Source of the DNA: Eunapius fragilis | Taxonomy: Eukaryota; Porifera; Demospongiae; Spongillida; Spongillidae | Direction of reading: 5' to 3' | NCBI GenBank assembly: GCA_963681505.1 | Contig: OY811990.1 | Span: forward strand, 4,876,891-4,940,890 | Length of the DNA stretch: 64,000 bases | In this document: positions 1-13,590 of the stretch, in pieces | Layout: every line of letters begins with the position of its first letter | How positions within the stretch are numbered: position 1 is the stretch's first letter | Notes under the pieces: model-generated | The model's input: the letters and a program-made list of their open reading frames with translations, nothing else | Database searches by the model: none | Told to the model about the DNA's origin: nothing | Translations under genes and position numbers: made by a program

Positions 1-189
1 TTGGCGTTAAGCCTAAGCTATATGACGTAATCTTCAAAATGAATTCCATTGTGAAAAAGTATCCCATGGATAGTGCGGAGTGCGCGGTGCAAACTTCGAT
101 TCGTGCGCGGTGCAAACTTCGATTCGTGCTCGGTGCAAACCTGAAGTAGCGCGTGGTGAATGTGTTTCCGTGCGCGACCTCCAGGGCCA

Positions 190-345
190 CCGTATAGTCC
201 TATATTTAGCACACGAACATAGTATATGCTACACTGAAACGGGCTAAATATAGGACTATGACATTTTCCCTTACTATTATGCAGACCCTTTTCCTTGCTT
301 TTTACACCATGCACCATTGCCTATATCCCACCAACTTTCTCATTG
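190..345. mobile_element. MITE, partial copy (family of 57924-58176)
   Basis: A 16-base inverted repeat (TAGTCCTATATTTAGC at about 195 and its complement near 243) surrounds a short loop. The sequence to its right, up to about 345, closely matches the right arm of the fuller foldback element at 57924-58176. The long left arm is absent here, so this looks like a truncated or recombined copy. No coding sequence is visible. Confidence 0.65.
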
Positions 346-996
346 AGAAGGTTTTTTATTTACTTGTTTATAAATTGAAAGCCTCTCCTACGCATACACC
401 ATTAGTCAGAATGAACGAAAATAGCCCGTTAATCTAAGGGTGAAAGCAGAAATTTCAGAGGTGAGTATATTTATAATTAGTTTTGGCATGCAGATTATAA
501 CCCGAAATAAAAGTAGCTGTCTGAAAGATGGTTCCAGGAATTTGAAGGATCGATGGTCACAACCAGCCAGGAGGAGATCCAACCAGGGCTGCTGTATCTC
601 GGCTAGGGGTCCGGCCTGACAGGTCGGCCTGGCAGGCCAAATTAGTAGAAATTATAATTTATAAATGTCAATCATTAATTTTATTATGTTACATTATTGC
701 GTTGTCAATCAACGAAGTGTGTCCGTCGGTTTCTACGATTCTTCTCGGCGGCTCAAGCCTGTTTCAAACCCGGATCTGTGGGAATACAATTCCGGGGAAC
801 TCGTGAGATTCGCGCCATTGCGAAGGTTTAGTAGTATACTGTAGTAGTGCAAACACATCCGCTATCTGGTCTCATTTCAAGGTCCATACATCAAAGAAGT
901 AGGCCTGCTCAGATGAAGCGTGGTATAATTACTGCCACAGGCCGTTCTCCAGGTAACACTCCACTTTGTTGAACGGCATTACAAGGATGAACAACA

Positions 997-1160
<164 letters not shown>

Positions 1161-1226
1161 CAGTCTTCACAACACAATTAACTGGAATATGATGCTTGGC
1201 TTCGACTCTTGGAGATCAGATCAGTA

Positions 1227-1484
1227 GATGTCATGGCCTTTTTAGATCGCTTGGAATGGTGTAAAATGCACAACACACAATTTCCCACTATTGCAAAGCT
1301 TGCTCGAATGTACCTGGCTATTCCAGCGTCATCCACTCTGTCATCCACTCTATCAGAGAGCGGAGTGTTTTCAAGAGCCATTTTGATCCAGGAACGACAG
1401 CGATGGAGTCTGCGTGTACTTCCCCAACGGCTGGAGTCATCAATTATGCTAAAGCACAATGCATGGATGCTTCGAAAGAAATAA
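1227..1484 (+). pseudogene. hAT transposase C-terminal dimerisation domain, fragment
   Basis: The translation holds the hallmark FPTIAKLARMYLAIPASS followed by a degenerate S-x-x-GVFS and a late RW-x-L-x-LPQRLES segment. This is the order of the hAT C-terminal dimerisation region (normally P-x-x-x-x-LAR-x-YLAIPASSAPSERVFS, then R-x-x-L). An in-frame expansion, STLSSTLSESG, replaces the usual SAPSER. The catalytic DDE core is absent, so this piece cannot transpose by itself. It lies entirely within the element whose ends are described above. Confidence 0.8.
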
Positions 1485-1776
1485 GCCAATGCTATTGCTC
1501 GATGTACTATAAATAATAAACTGTTCCATATTTATTCGCATCTCAGTATGATTTATTATTATTTCACAATCATCTTGACTATTTGAATTCTGAACAAGAA
1601 GTAAGCTTGATCTGTACATGTACAAATCAGTCATATACTATATGGATGTATTGGCACAATGAGGGGCGTGGTCCGGCCTGACATGCCAGGGGTCCGGCCA
1701 GACAGGTCAGGCCAGGTCTCTGGCCTGTCAGGCCGGCCTGACAGGCCGGCTTGCCTTTGGCAGCCCTGGATCCAAC

Positions 1777-2699
1777 CCCTTCTTCAGTATCTTGATACCA
1801 TTACTGAACAGGATGTTGAGTAGTTTATTGATCTATACTGTTTAACAAATGGCATTTTTTTAAACACGTGAACGTGTAAGAGCCTCGCATATTGATACAA
1901 TAGTAGGGGAACGGGTTATCTGCCTCAAAGGCACGCAGCACCCAGACCAGATGATTACATCATCTTACCACACACAACTTTTGTTTAATGAAATTAATAA
2001 CACAGTTGATTAACCCCTGGCCACGCATGCAATGACGGCATTATATCTTTTTATAACGTTTTTAAGATACGTAGTCTGAACAATCGCGGTTCATTGCATG
2101 TATGTATATAATACCCCGGGGGGCGGCCTGAGGCATTAGGATGGACATCCAGGTATAGCGTCTGCTGAAGCCTTATATAAATTGGAACATGCAATGTCAT
2201 GTCCGCGATCTGAGGTGGCTGTAAGACATCATATCTCCATGCATTTGCATGATCACTTGTTGGTAGTGTGCATGATCCCACCTGCATGGTGTAGAATCGT
2301 CCCTCAAGGGCTAAATCCTTAATTGATGTCTGCTTTTATAGAGTAAGTCAAAGTATTCTGACTGATGTACATTAAATTGTTTTTTTTGCTTGAATGGTAA
2401 TGGTGTACATATGCATGATGTGGGGCATTGAACGGGGAGTGATAGGGAGAAGAGAGGGAGAGCTAAACGGCTTGAGATTAACTGATTTCACAAAATTAGA
2501 TTATCCACAAATGAAATGTTCACACATAAACAGTCGTATGACGCTAAACATCTAGTGCTTGTTAACTGGACTATGCAACAACATGGCCATTTCAGAGTCC
2601 TTAACTTAATCTTGTTTCAGATTCCTGAAATTAAAGAATGTAAATTACATTACTCTCAGTCCAAAATGTCACAGCTTATGTAGCTATCATACTTTTAGC
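1777..2699. other. No gene recognised
   Basis: AT-rich sequence between the hAT element and the CAC satellite. Short open frames show no recognisable domain or convincing splice structure. Confidence 0.6.
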
Positions 2700-3096
2700 T
2701 ACCACCAACACTGCCACCACCACCACCACCACAACCACCACCACCACCACCACCACCACCACCACCACCACCACCACCACCACCACCACCACCACCACCA
2801 CCACCACCACCACCACCACCACCACCACACTACCACCACCACCACACCACCACCACCACCACCACCACCACCACCACCACCACCACCACCACCACCACCA
2901 CCACCACCACCACCACCACCACCACCACCACCACCACCACCACCACCACCACCACCACCACCACCACCACCACCACCACCACCACCACCACCACCACCAC
3001 CACCACCACCACCACCACCACCACCACCACCACCACCACCACCACCACCACCACCACCACCACCACCACCACCACCACCACCACCACCACCACCAC
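2700..3096. repeat. (CAC)n trinucleotide satellite, about 400 bp
   Basis: About 130 CAC units with few interruptions, the main ones near 2826-2846. Open frames encoding poly-Gly, poly-Val or poly-Trp on the minus strand are artefacts of the repeat. Confidence 0.97.
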
Positions 3097-3207
3097 TAAA
3101 TAGCTTGTACAATATGCTACAATAGTCTAGCACATTGTTCTTAAAAAAGAGCCTAACAAGGTGTGCAGTAGATATACTAAAGTTGTCACTAGGGATTGTA
3201 CAGGATG

Positions 3208-3270
3208 ATGTCAAAGTTCGCAAAATGGTATAGCTCCAGAACTGAACGTTTAAATAAACTGAGCAGTAAA
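3208..3270 (-). mobile_element. MITE end fragment (family of 43538-43743)
   Basis: The reverse complement matches the right arm of the foldback element at 43538-43743, including TTCGCAAAATGGTATAGCTC and the following AACTGAGCAGTAA. Confidence 0.6.
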
Positions 3271-3329
3271 TTTTAAAACTATTATTTAATACCGCATCCG
3301 CGAGTAATGGGTCACCATTTGGGGGCATT

Positions 3330-4270
3330 TAAAAAAAAAAAAAGGTCCGCTAGTAATGCAGTCGTAAGCTGAAATTCTAGTACAAGAACCTATTGGATGA
3401 TACTAAGAATCTATCCTGTACCAAATGGTTGTGTTGCATGTAGAAGAGATGTGCATACTTTTAATAATGCGGTTCGGTGCTCAAAAAGTAGGTACTTTGA
3501 CATATCGCGTAAGTGGGTCCGTTAATCGATGATCTAAAACTACGTCGAAAACTGGACACGTATTTCGTAAGGTTTGAAAAAGGTCTTAACAAGCGAAGAA
3601 ACTTGTTCGATTATCTGCACGGCTAGTCCGACTGCACAGCTTGACTTAGTTAGCTGCAACACCGTTGCCTAATTTCGAGCTGGTTCCGGATCTATTTTAG
3701 TTTTGACGCATTGATTTCGTAGTATAACTTCGGGAATGAATCTTGATTGTGAACCAACTATCACGGGATGTATATATTTATTTAAATCAGGTATTGAATC
3801 ATCGTATGAGGACGTTTGGATGATGCCCAAAGGGTGCTTTAACTACCCAGGCGTTTTGTGTTGGTCTGCATGAAAAAAGAACACACAAGCTTATGTAAAT
3901 GTATCTTTATATTTTAACTAAGTAGGTTTAATTAGATTCTTTGTCTACAAAGCTTAAGCACATAGCCATTCCTTACAATAAAATACTTTGTGGCTACCCT
4001 ATTTATTGCACATCCCATTCTTCGATCAACTAAGTTGTAATTACATTACGTTGAAGATTGAACTAATTTTTCTATTTCTGTCGTTATAACATTGCAATTT
4101 GATGATGCCCACGCCCTGTGCTTTTCAAGCCAAATATTCATATTTAATTAGATGCATGTGTATCCATATGGGCATTACTGATGCGCATTTGCGCAACCAA
4201 TGCTTTGTTGCTATTTAGAATGAAGATAGTTATTGATCTCAAGAGGCTCATTAATGGTTATATGTAAAAG
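3330..4270. other. No gene recognised
   Basis: AT-rich sequence. I see no coding signal, RNA gene or clear repeat. Confidence 0.6.
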
Positions 4271-4273
4271 GAT

Positions 4274-4824
4274 GTGAGTGTGCATGGATCCCTTCTAGCT
4301 CCTGATATAATAAATGGCTTACTGCAATTTGAATTGCCTTTAAATGAATCCCAAACAAATATATTCAACGATCCACTTTCATCGGTCAATGCTCTGCACA
4401 CTAGCCAAACTGACACTTCCCAATCCATACCAATAAACCATAGATCTAGCTACACTAAATATGAGGTAAGAAAAAGTGCTTTAAAAAAAAAAAAAAGGAA
4501 TTTGATTACACATGTACATCAAATCAGGTTGAGTACTTGCTAGTGTTAAAATGCTAAACCATACAGTATCTTCAAAGTGCAATGATTAAGTTGGCCCACA
4601 CGAAAGTGGGATTTGTATATAGCAAAGTTAAAAGTAAGATCATTAAAACACTGCTATGATTGTGTTGTCTCACCCCACCGGATGAACAGCAAGATACTAT
4701 GGTAAAATTTTGCAAAACACAGGTCAGGTATGCTGGACAAAAAGTTAAGAATCAGAAGAATAAGGATACATTTAGGAGAAGTATTGGGAAAAAAAGTTGT
4801 AGAGAAAGATTATTTCCTACCTAA
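4274..4824 (+). CDS. Possible two-exon fragment of unknown protein
   Basis: An open stretch ends at TATGAG before a good donor (GTAAGA, 4466). An acceptor at 4721-4722 continues in the same phase into a Lys/Arg-rich segment (GQKVKNQKNKDTFRRS) that stops at 4824. No start codon is evident for the first exon and no family is recognised. It could be a decayed transposon ORF or chance. Confidence 0.2.
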
Positions 4825-5734
4825 CTACAATATTAAATGTTTTGTCAGATATATGGTGTCTACATGTACTTTGAACATCTTTGGTAGAAGAATGTACTCT
4901 GATAATGGGCATGTAGTTTGTGTGAATCCTTTTACAATGCCAAAATTCCTAAAGTCATTGTAACCTATTGGAAGTTGAAGAAGATGGGGATTAGTGAACT
5001 GAATACATGAATCTATTTGTACATGTATTGTACATAGTGTGGTGTGTTTGATATGTTTCTTATGTCAGCTTTGAATTAAAAATTGTACTAGCAGTTAGAT
5101 TTATCAGTTAGTACCATAATTCTGATCACTCAGTACATATAGTTATATGTGTACTATTTGGCAGAATAACCTTTCTTTTTATCATGGCCAATGGTAAGTG
5201 TTAGTTACTTATTGAAGCGAAATCCAATGCATCCCTATGTATGATATCAGCAAGACTATGTATTTTAAAGTTTTGGTTCAGGCTGTACACTTATTTATAT
5301 CTCTATACTGATTATAAACTCAACCGGGACAGTTTTTGTTTTGCGTACCCTATCAATTCACGTACATTCGCGATCTTTCATTTGTGATCTTTCGAATAGC
5401 GTGGTGCTCGCAACGAAACGCATCACCATGAATATAAGGTATCTTTGGGATGTAGATTTTCTGCTCTTTCCAACGATATATAATACGCGGCTTAAATCAC
5501 AATTTCAAAAAAATATCAAACTACCTACAAAAAGGCATGTATAAAGTGGATTTTGAATGCTAATACGAATACTGAAACCCTTCCCGATCACGTACTTACT
5601 TGTGCAAGAGATATAAAAATTACGTTTTTATCCTTTAAACAAATGCCCATTCGCCAAACAATTGCGATGAAGCTTATGGGACCAGTCCAAATACTGCAGT
5701 TAACTAACCACTAATAGTTAATCTACACGGGATC

Positions 5735-6260
5735 AATGGATTCCGAACAGCCTCATCGTTGCAAATGCAAAGTTGGTTCATGGCCATTGTGTGGCAGCGC
5801 ATGCAAAAGGTGCGGATGTGCTTGCGATGGTGTATAGAGCCTGGAGTGGCGCTTGCTCGGAGTACTGGGCAACGAGGTCCGAAGCGACTATCGATTGGCA
5901 GCGAGCAAAGAAAAGCAGCGAAAAGGGCTAGAATTGAGATAGCAAAGGCAACAGAGCTAGAGGAGCCAACCATTGAATCATATTGATAACCATAAACACC
6001 AATTGCAAGATTGGGCGTCCGCAGCGAGGGGCTCAGTATGGTCGAGCATATACTTGGAACCGTACAACATAAGAAGGATATTTGATCAAGGAGCTCGTGT
6101 TTCCTCGGACAAAATGAGTCCATGTGCTATGTTAGAGGAGCTTCAGTCACTCTATCCTGGTCGCTACACCTTACCTGGGGAGAATGAAATACGTGCAGAA
6201 ATTACCAAGTTGTTTGGTAGGAAGAGGGCCAGTGATGAGGACAATGCATGCAGGCAGTGA
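5735..6260 (+). pseudogene. Decayed ORF with Cys cluster, probable transposon relic
   Basis: One frame at about 5750-5832 reads a dense cysteine cluster (CKCKVGSWPLCGSACKRCGC) and then stops. Another frame from about 6110 to 6258 reads KMSPCAMLEELQSLYPGRY, LPGENEIRAEI and a basic tail. The two pieces need frame changes to join. The second resembles a short helical module of unknown function that I associate with repeated, transposon-like ORFs in sponges and cnidarians; that association is from memory and unchecked. No catalytic domain is visible. Confidence 0.3.
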
Positions 6261-6790
6261 TCATGATGAGAATGAAGAATGGAAGAGGAAGCAATCTACC
6301 AAAGCAGTATATTAAAACACCTTGAAGAATAGAGCGTAATCCCATGCACAATCAAGCCTGCAGAAGCCCTGAGAAATCTCAAGGCTGCACTATGCCTACC
6401 ACATCCCTTGGAACATGATAAAGCAATCAAAAGCAAAGTTAGTAGTTTAAAAATTAAAATTCAGAGAGAAAGCAAACATTTTGTAATCTTTATTATCGTT
6501 ATCAATGGTGTACATGCATGTACGTGTGTATCGATATGCTATTTTACCGAAATAGTTTGCTTCGCGACATTGTGTACAGCTAGCCTGGCTCCAGTGACTA
6601 TAGGGCAGGAGCGCATTCACAGCCAACACTGGTACAGTGACTAGTGGACTTTTACACTATTGATTTACATAAAGTACATGTTGGGCGCTCCTATTCAAGC
6701 GCTAGCGCTATACATCTCCACCCCGATACATACAGCGGTGTTGCTTGTAAAACGATTTTCAACACAAATGACAATCCCAAAGTCACAATT

Positions 6791-9700
6791 TCATTTCAGT
6801 TCATATATACTGTGCACTTCTGGAGCATTTTGGACTAGCAAAACATCGGATGCCACTGATGTCGACCGGTCACTTGCCAGCTCGTAGATAGCATTTGGCA
6901 GTCCAAAGGTCCTCTCATCAAATGTTGTTTTAGTAACAGTATCCTGTGTCAGAAAAGAAAAATAATAATCAGCGGACCTTTTGTATTTTAAACCTCCCCC
7001 AAATTTTGGCCGTTGTCACCCACTTTACTCGTGGACGCGGTGATAATAATCACTGGCATGTTATTTGGTTCAATAGCATAATCCAGTTATACCATGCCAT
7101 TTTGCGCGACTTTCAAATCACCCTGCCGCGTGCATGGGTTCCGTATATAGTCTTTTGCTCTGTTATTTTCTCAGTATACATGCATGGTTCGGTTTTTGGC
7201 TAATTTGTACTTTACTGGCATGGTAATTTGGTAATTATTGGAGGCTGTAATATAAGATTACACAATGCAGATCTGCATGACGTAATCATGCACGTGCGCA
7301 ATGGTGACGTATGTACCTTTTTGGTATTTGAGTCACCAATTTCCAATGTAACATTTTCCGTTCTCGTAACTGTCGAACTGCTGTTTGGTTTACTGACGTC
7401 AACGGGTGTGGTGAATACATTTTCGCCGCTTGAGTCTTTGAAGAGGGCAAGCATCTGTTCATAAAAGTAACAGCAATTAAAGGTTATACATGCATAATAT
7501 ACTTACATGGAGCAGGATTGTGAGAGCATGGGCTATTAGGTTTACGCGGGGAAGGGGGGGGGGGGGGGAGGTGGGGGAGGGAGGTGGGGGGGGGGGTGTT
7601 CCATTCGCTATGCATGTAGATTAGTATTGAAACTTGATCATGCACAGTGTTGCCGCGATTAAGTACTTGTCCATAATCGTTTTAATCGCGATAATCGCGA
7701 TATACGCACTTAATCGAGATATTTAATCGGCGACATAATAATCATTAATAATCTGAAATAAGCATTAATAAACCTTACGTAAGTGTGATCAGAGCGATGG
7801 CGATGTCAAAGAAAGAAGCTAAAGTAAAACCTATGTACAAGAAGCGGTTCATGCTCTTGATGACGACATAGATGATGAGATGCAGAGATACCTGAAGAAA
7901 GGGGAAATAAAACTTTCGCAAAGATGATCCTTTGACGTGGTGGAAATGTCATGAAACATCTTTTCCGATTATTTCCAAGCTCGCAAGAAAGTATTTGGCA
8001 ATTCCAGCATCTACAGCTCCGTCAGAAAAAGTATTTTCTACGGCAAAAAATTTATTACAGAAAAAAAGATGGAGACTTTTGCCAAATCGGCTCAGTAGAT
8101 GCATTTTTCTTAAGAAAAACTCTGAATTTCTGTAGCATATAGCCATATACGCTCAAGATGACAATAGAGTGAATTTACATGTGATATGATTCGAACTAGT
8201 TCTATTAAGAAACAAACCATGCCCTATATTTTCCGTATACTTTTCCGTTAACGTCCGCATACTTTAATCGCGATTGATAGCATCATTAATCGCGATAAAT
8301 CGTTAATCGCGATATAACTTTTTAATCGCGATATATCGCGGCAACACTGAGATTCATGCATGTGTAGTGACATGACCAATTGGTAATAATTAGTTAGTTA
8401 ATTAGACAATCGGCTGTGTATATATATTGATGTATGTGCATGCAAAATCAGTTGAATCTGTTGCTGCTCTTATGACTTTGGTTGTGACCATTTCCTTGGT
8501 GGGTACTACATTGGTGTCAGAAGTAGGATGGCGGAACCCATGGATACGGCTGATAGCAAGGAACGGACCAAGGAGCTACTTCCGGAAGTACAAATGGTGA
8601 GAATGAGCTTACGGCCCCCTTCCCGTTATTCAGAAGGAACAGACCTCGTCCTTTGGTTAAAGCGCTTCGAGATGTACGTACGCAAAGCACAGGTTGACGA
8701 GAGCCAATGGACGGGCGAACTTCTTCCGTTGTTGGACGATGGGCCTTTCAGGGTTGTGTCCCAGCAAGGACTGGTCGATTCGGATGATTACGAGGCTGTG
8801 ACAATGTGCTGCCGCGCTCAATACGCGCCCGAGGGAAACCATTTGGAGTGGCAGGCGAAGTTTCATAGACGAGGCCAGAAGGCGGACGAAAACTTGGTGA
8901 CGTACGTTGGAGAACTGCGTGCGTTAGCGGACAAGGCATATCCTGGATGGACCAACGAACAACGGTTACAATTGGTAAGGGACCAGTTTGTGCAAGGGGT
9001 GTGCTCTTCCACTGTGCAGCTGAGACTCATGAAAGAAATGCCCAATACTCTGGACGAAGCGCTACACATGCATGAGTGCATGGGTACGTCCCGGAAAGCA
9101 GTTTATAAAAAGAATTACATCAAATGTGAAATAAAATACTCGCATACAATATATCTATGGATGCATGTTCACTCGTGTTACATGCATGCATGCCCGTGTG
9201 GCATACGCGCATACATACCTTCGGTCCGAACACCAGGCCCAGAAATGTCAACACCAGTGCCAGGAGCAAACTATCAAACACTATCCCGCCTATGTTCCAA
9301 TATTCGCTTAGCTGCACGTGGGTGAATATCGTCAATCCGAGTGTGACCGATGACACGTAGATGAGTGCAATAACGAACTTGGAATCGTTCAGCGAAGGTA
9401 TACTACGAACCACCTTGCTTTTGATGGCTAGGTACAAACCTGCCAACTGCAGAAATATCAGATACATAATCAGGGCGATTGTACCGTAAAAAGAAACAGA
9501 TTCCGGCGGAGAACAAATATAAATGTACGAGGTTTGGTCGGTCCCTTCCTATATAAATTGGTTAGAGATGATATACGCGATAAAATATGTACATGTATAT
9601 ATATATATATATTATGTATATATAATTATAATTATGTATATAAGGTTAAATTACTGATGTTGAAATGTATTTCAGACGTTCAGTGGGCAGTGCATTGTCA

Positions 9701-11673
9701 CAACTGCATGCATGCTCTCTTAAGATGCACAGTTGCACGAGTTCTATACAGAACACATTACAATGCACTTCATTTTTATTAAAAGCACATGCTAATATTT
9801 TCTTTTGCTCAATGCATATGCATGTCTTTATATAACCACGTCCTATAACTGTATCATATAGATACAACACAACAAGCCAGAGTGCTTCATCACACGATGA
9901 CGCCGCCCATGCATGATATAGTAACGTGACTGGAGCGTGGGTATATAATATTTATCGTATGTGTACTTTTTTTTTAGCATGCTGTTGTACAGAGCACGTG
10001 ATGTGTATGCATGGCTTACCGAAAACTTATCGAGGTTGCTATGCTCGATCAGAAAAGGGTCAGGCATGAGATGAGGCTCAACAGAAGTGATGAAAAGGAA
10101 GAGCGCCTCTATTCCACTGACCAACAGAATAATGATAGCTAGAGTACAATCTGTAGGAGGCTGAAAAAAAAGTTAATTTATATGCATCATAATGCATGCA
10201 CGAATTTCATCCGTTAGGTGGCAATATTTATGAGCTTTTAAATTAAGTAGCGAGTCAGTATTTGCCAAAATATAAAAAATTTCTATAGGTGAGAACACGT
10301 GCACTCACAGATGAGAGGAGTCAAGGAGGCGGGATCTAACACTTTTTTTAAAACGAATTGATAACTTGCATACCTAAAACGATGCCTAGGCCTCTTGCAA
10401 CCGGAAATTGGTCCGTCTATTACGGAGCCAACAGTGGTCTGAATGTTTAATTATGCGTATACAATTGATATCTAGGGTTTTATTATATTACATGGTTATA
10501 TTACGCGCTAAACTTGAGGATGCTGCGAAAGATGAATCTACAGGTAGGCTAAATTGCATGTCAGATGTAGTTATGACTATTACCATATAGATTGTAAAGG
10601 TACACACATCCAATAATTCAGAACTGTTCATGGTTCTGAATCATTGGCTTGCTTTTTGTACTATATGTATGTATATGCTTTTGCTGATGTGTATCTTGGC
10701 ATCATGTTTATGGCTGCTCAACTAGCCATTTGCAACGCGGGCTCAACTTCTCCCATTTAGAACAGAGACTGAATTGTTATACAGCCCTATAAATTAACAT
10801 AACCCTATAAAAGTTCTAAAGATGAAATATGCATTTTTAACCTGTTTATGAACTAGTAATAAACACATAATTCAAGTGCATTTCGTCAGAATGTGGAAAA
10901 TTTCAAGGCGTGGTTCAACTAACTTAGTGGATGAACTAATCAACTCCTCGTTGCTGGTCAAACCCTATACGCACAAACACGTATACCATCACAGACAATT
11001 CTAATGTCATTAGTCAGAAAGACTATATGTCTGATGAAGAGACAGGAAGAATATATATGAAATACACTTCTTACCTTTTTGTTGGGGGTAGGGCTGTTGC
11101 ATATGCAGTTGATCCGCCACATTTTGGCTAGTACTGTACTGAAGGCGATGTTGTATCCCATAATGCTGAACCATTCCTTCAACTATATTTATAAAATAAT
11201 AATAATAATAATAGCAATCACCGTTGCAACAGTATTTAATTAATTCCTTTGACCGCTGGCAATAAGAATACGCCTAGAAAACCTAGCTGTGTTCCCTTTT
11301 TTTGTTTGAAAAATTCAGGCAACCGGTTGCATCAATGCGTTTCCGTGTAGCACTATAGAGACACAATGCTTGCTGGACAATCTTTTTGGCTCACATAAGT
11401 CTTGGCCCTTCTAAATTCAGTATCTGAAGTTTAAACATATTTTGTACATGTATTGTTGTATGGCGTCGCACTTCTTTCCTGGTAATTATTGTACAAAGGA
11501 TCAAATTATTGGCATACCAGGCATTGAGCAATGAAAGTGCCTGAGCTCTGATTCAGTGTTTGGAAATCAATCATGACGGCCAAGCATATTAGGAGAGTGC
11601 CCAAGAGAATGAAATAGTTCAGGTTTGGGCTTGACAGGCGAACTATTCTGGAAGTTTTAAAAAGAGTGTGTAC

Positions 11674-11718
<45 letters not shown>

Positions 11719-13542
11719 TGTATGTATGTATGTATGTATGTATGTATGTATGTATGTATGTATGTATGTATGTATGTATGTATGCATGTGTGGATGTGTG
11801 CATGTGTGTTTATTGTTTTGAAATAAGAGGAAATTTGTAAATCAGTTGGGTAAAACATTTGAATGAAGTTACTTTTTATTTCTGCAGAGAAAGTTGAATA
11901 TTCCACAAACAAGGCTAAGTAGAATTCCAATTGATGCGGCAAAATTGTACACTTGAGGAAGCCCATTAATGTAAGTATCTATGAGCAAAGGTGTTCCATC
12001 ATTGGGAACACCTCCTTAAAATTGTAGCATTGTAAGGAGTAAAATGGAAGTAGATGGAAATAAAGCACTAACCTGGGAAGACTGTTTCTACTGTTTCACT
12101 TGTTTCCAAGGTAAAGCTTGAAAAGGGTTCCAAGTTTATGTACCCGATCAAAAATGGTTGAGAAGAGTTTTTTGCTATGGGGTTAATAATAACTGAACAA
12201 GACTGAAATATAAATCATGAACACACCAAATCTAAATTGGTTGAAGTAAACTCCATTGTATAGGCGTTGCCCATTGCTATCAAATAGCACACGACCCTGA
12301 GGGAGGGAGCAATAATTCTTAGATGTTGCAGGTGTGTGGACAAAGCACTTACTGAAAAACCGTAGAAGTCAGTTTCTTCCAAGTACTGTTCAATAAGGGA
12401 TTCTGTTGCCACTGATCGTGCTGTCCAGTTTGTGTCACAACATGTGTTGGTGATTTTGCATTGGTTTGCTGTTTTGTTGAGGGCGATAGCAAGGGCCCAC
12501 ACTGCATCATATGCTACAGAGCTGGTGTCAGTATAGACATATGGTGACATCTTTAGTCTGTTGCTGTACAATTCACGTATCTTGGATGGAGTCTGTATGC
12601 ATGAATAGAGATGCAATTGCCATACCATTTTACTTCAGCATAGTAGATGCTACGTGCAATAAAAATTTAATAAAGAGTCTTTAAAAGATTCTTTCTATGT
12701 ATTAATTCAATTACACCGGCCATAAAAACATACATGAACTTGCAAAGTAAGGGGGGGAAAAGGGATATTGTTTGCATTCTATTAAATCCATTCATATCAC
12801 TTTAATCCAGTAAAATTTACTTAATTAATGGCTGAACCACCTGCCATACATTATGATATATGTCCATTAATGATTAAAGGCTACAGGTATCTTTGCATGT
12901 AACGCTTACGTATCCGCTGATGGTGACCTGTGTCATGTTTGTGGCCATAGGGATTTGGCTCACGACAAGAGATCGTTCCAATGTGGCTTCAATTTGTGCA
13001 TCAGTGCAGTTGTCGGTGGCATTGGATACACTCCTTCTCCACCAGAAGTGAGGATACCAAGCATAGGTTATCCAGAGAAACGGAGATCTTTTCTTGAATG
13101 CCTGGTGTAAAAAATTAACATTAATAATGCTGTAGCATGGCACTATGCATATGTTACAGGTGGGGGGGGGGGGGGGGGGGGGTGTACATGTCAACTGGCT
13201 TTTGTGTAATCATCCACAGGGATAGAACCTGTATTTGATAATATTGAACTATCCAATACGCACTAATCTGGTATTCGGCATATACTCGGTAACCCATTTA
13301 TCGTATTGATAACCTTCTTCACTTAATACAGCTGGCTAGTCTGAATTGATGTGACTAGCACCTCATGCATACCCTTCTTATCTCTAGCCATGCAATACCC
13401 ATATACTAACCTCGCACAGAATTTTTCTTGCGTGTTGGGAGTAACAGTTGAGGAAAACGATCCTACAGTTTCCCTGGTGCATAGTTAATTGTTATACATG
13501 GCGCAGCGTATCGGGAGCGTAAAATTAAGTACAAATCCAGCA

Positions 13543-13590
<48 letters not shown>

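Noticed and set aside
2699-3328. 209-codon ORF with long Gly, Val and Trp runs
   Set aside because: Produced by translating the CAC satellite; no sequence outside the repeat supports a protein.
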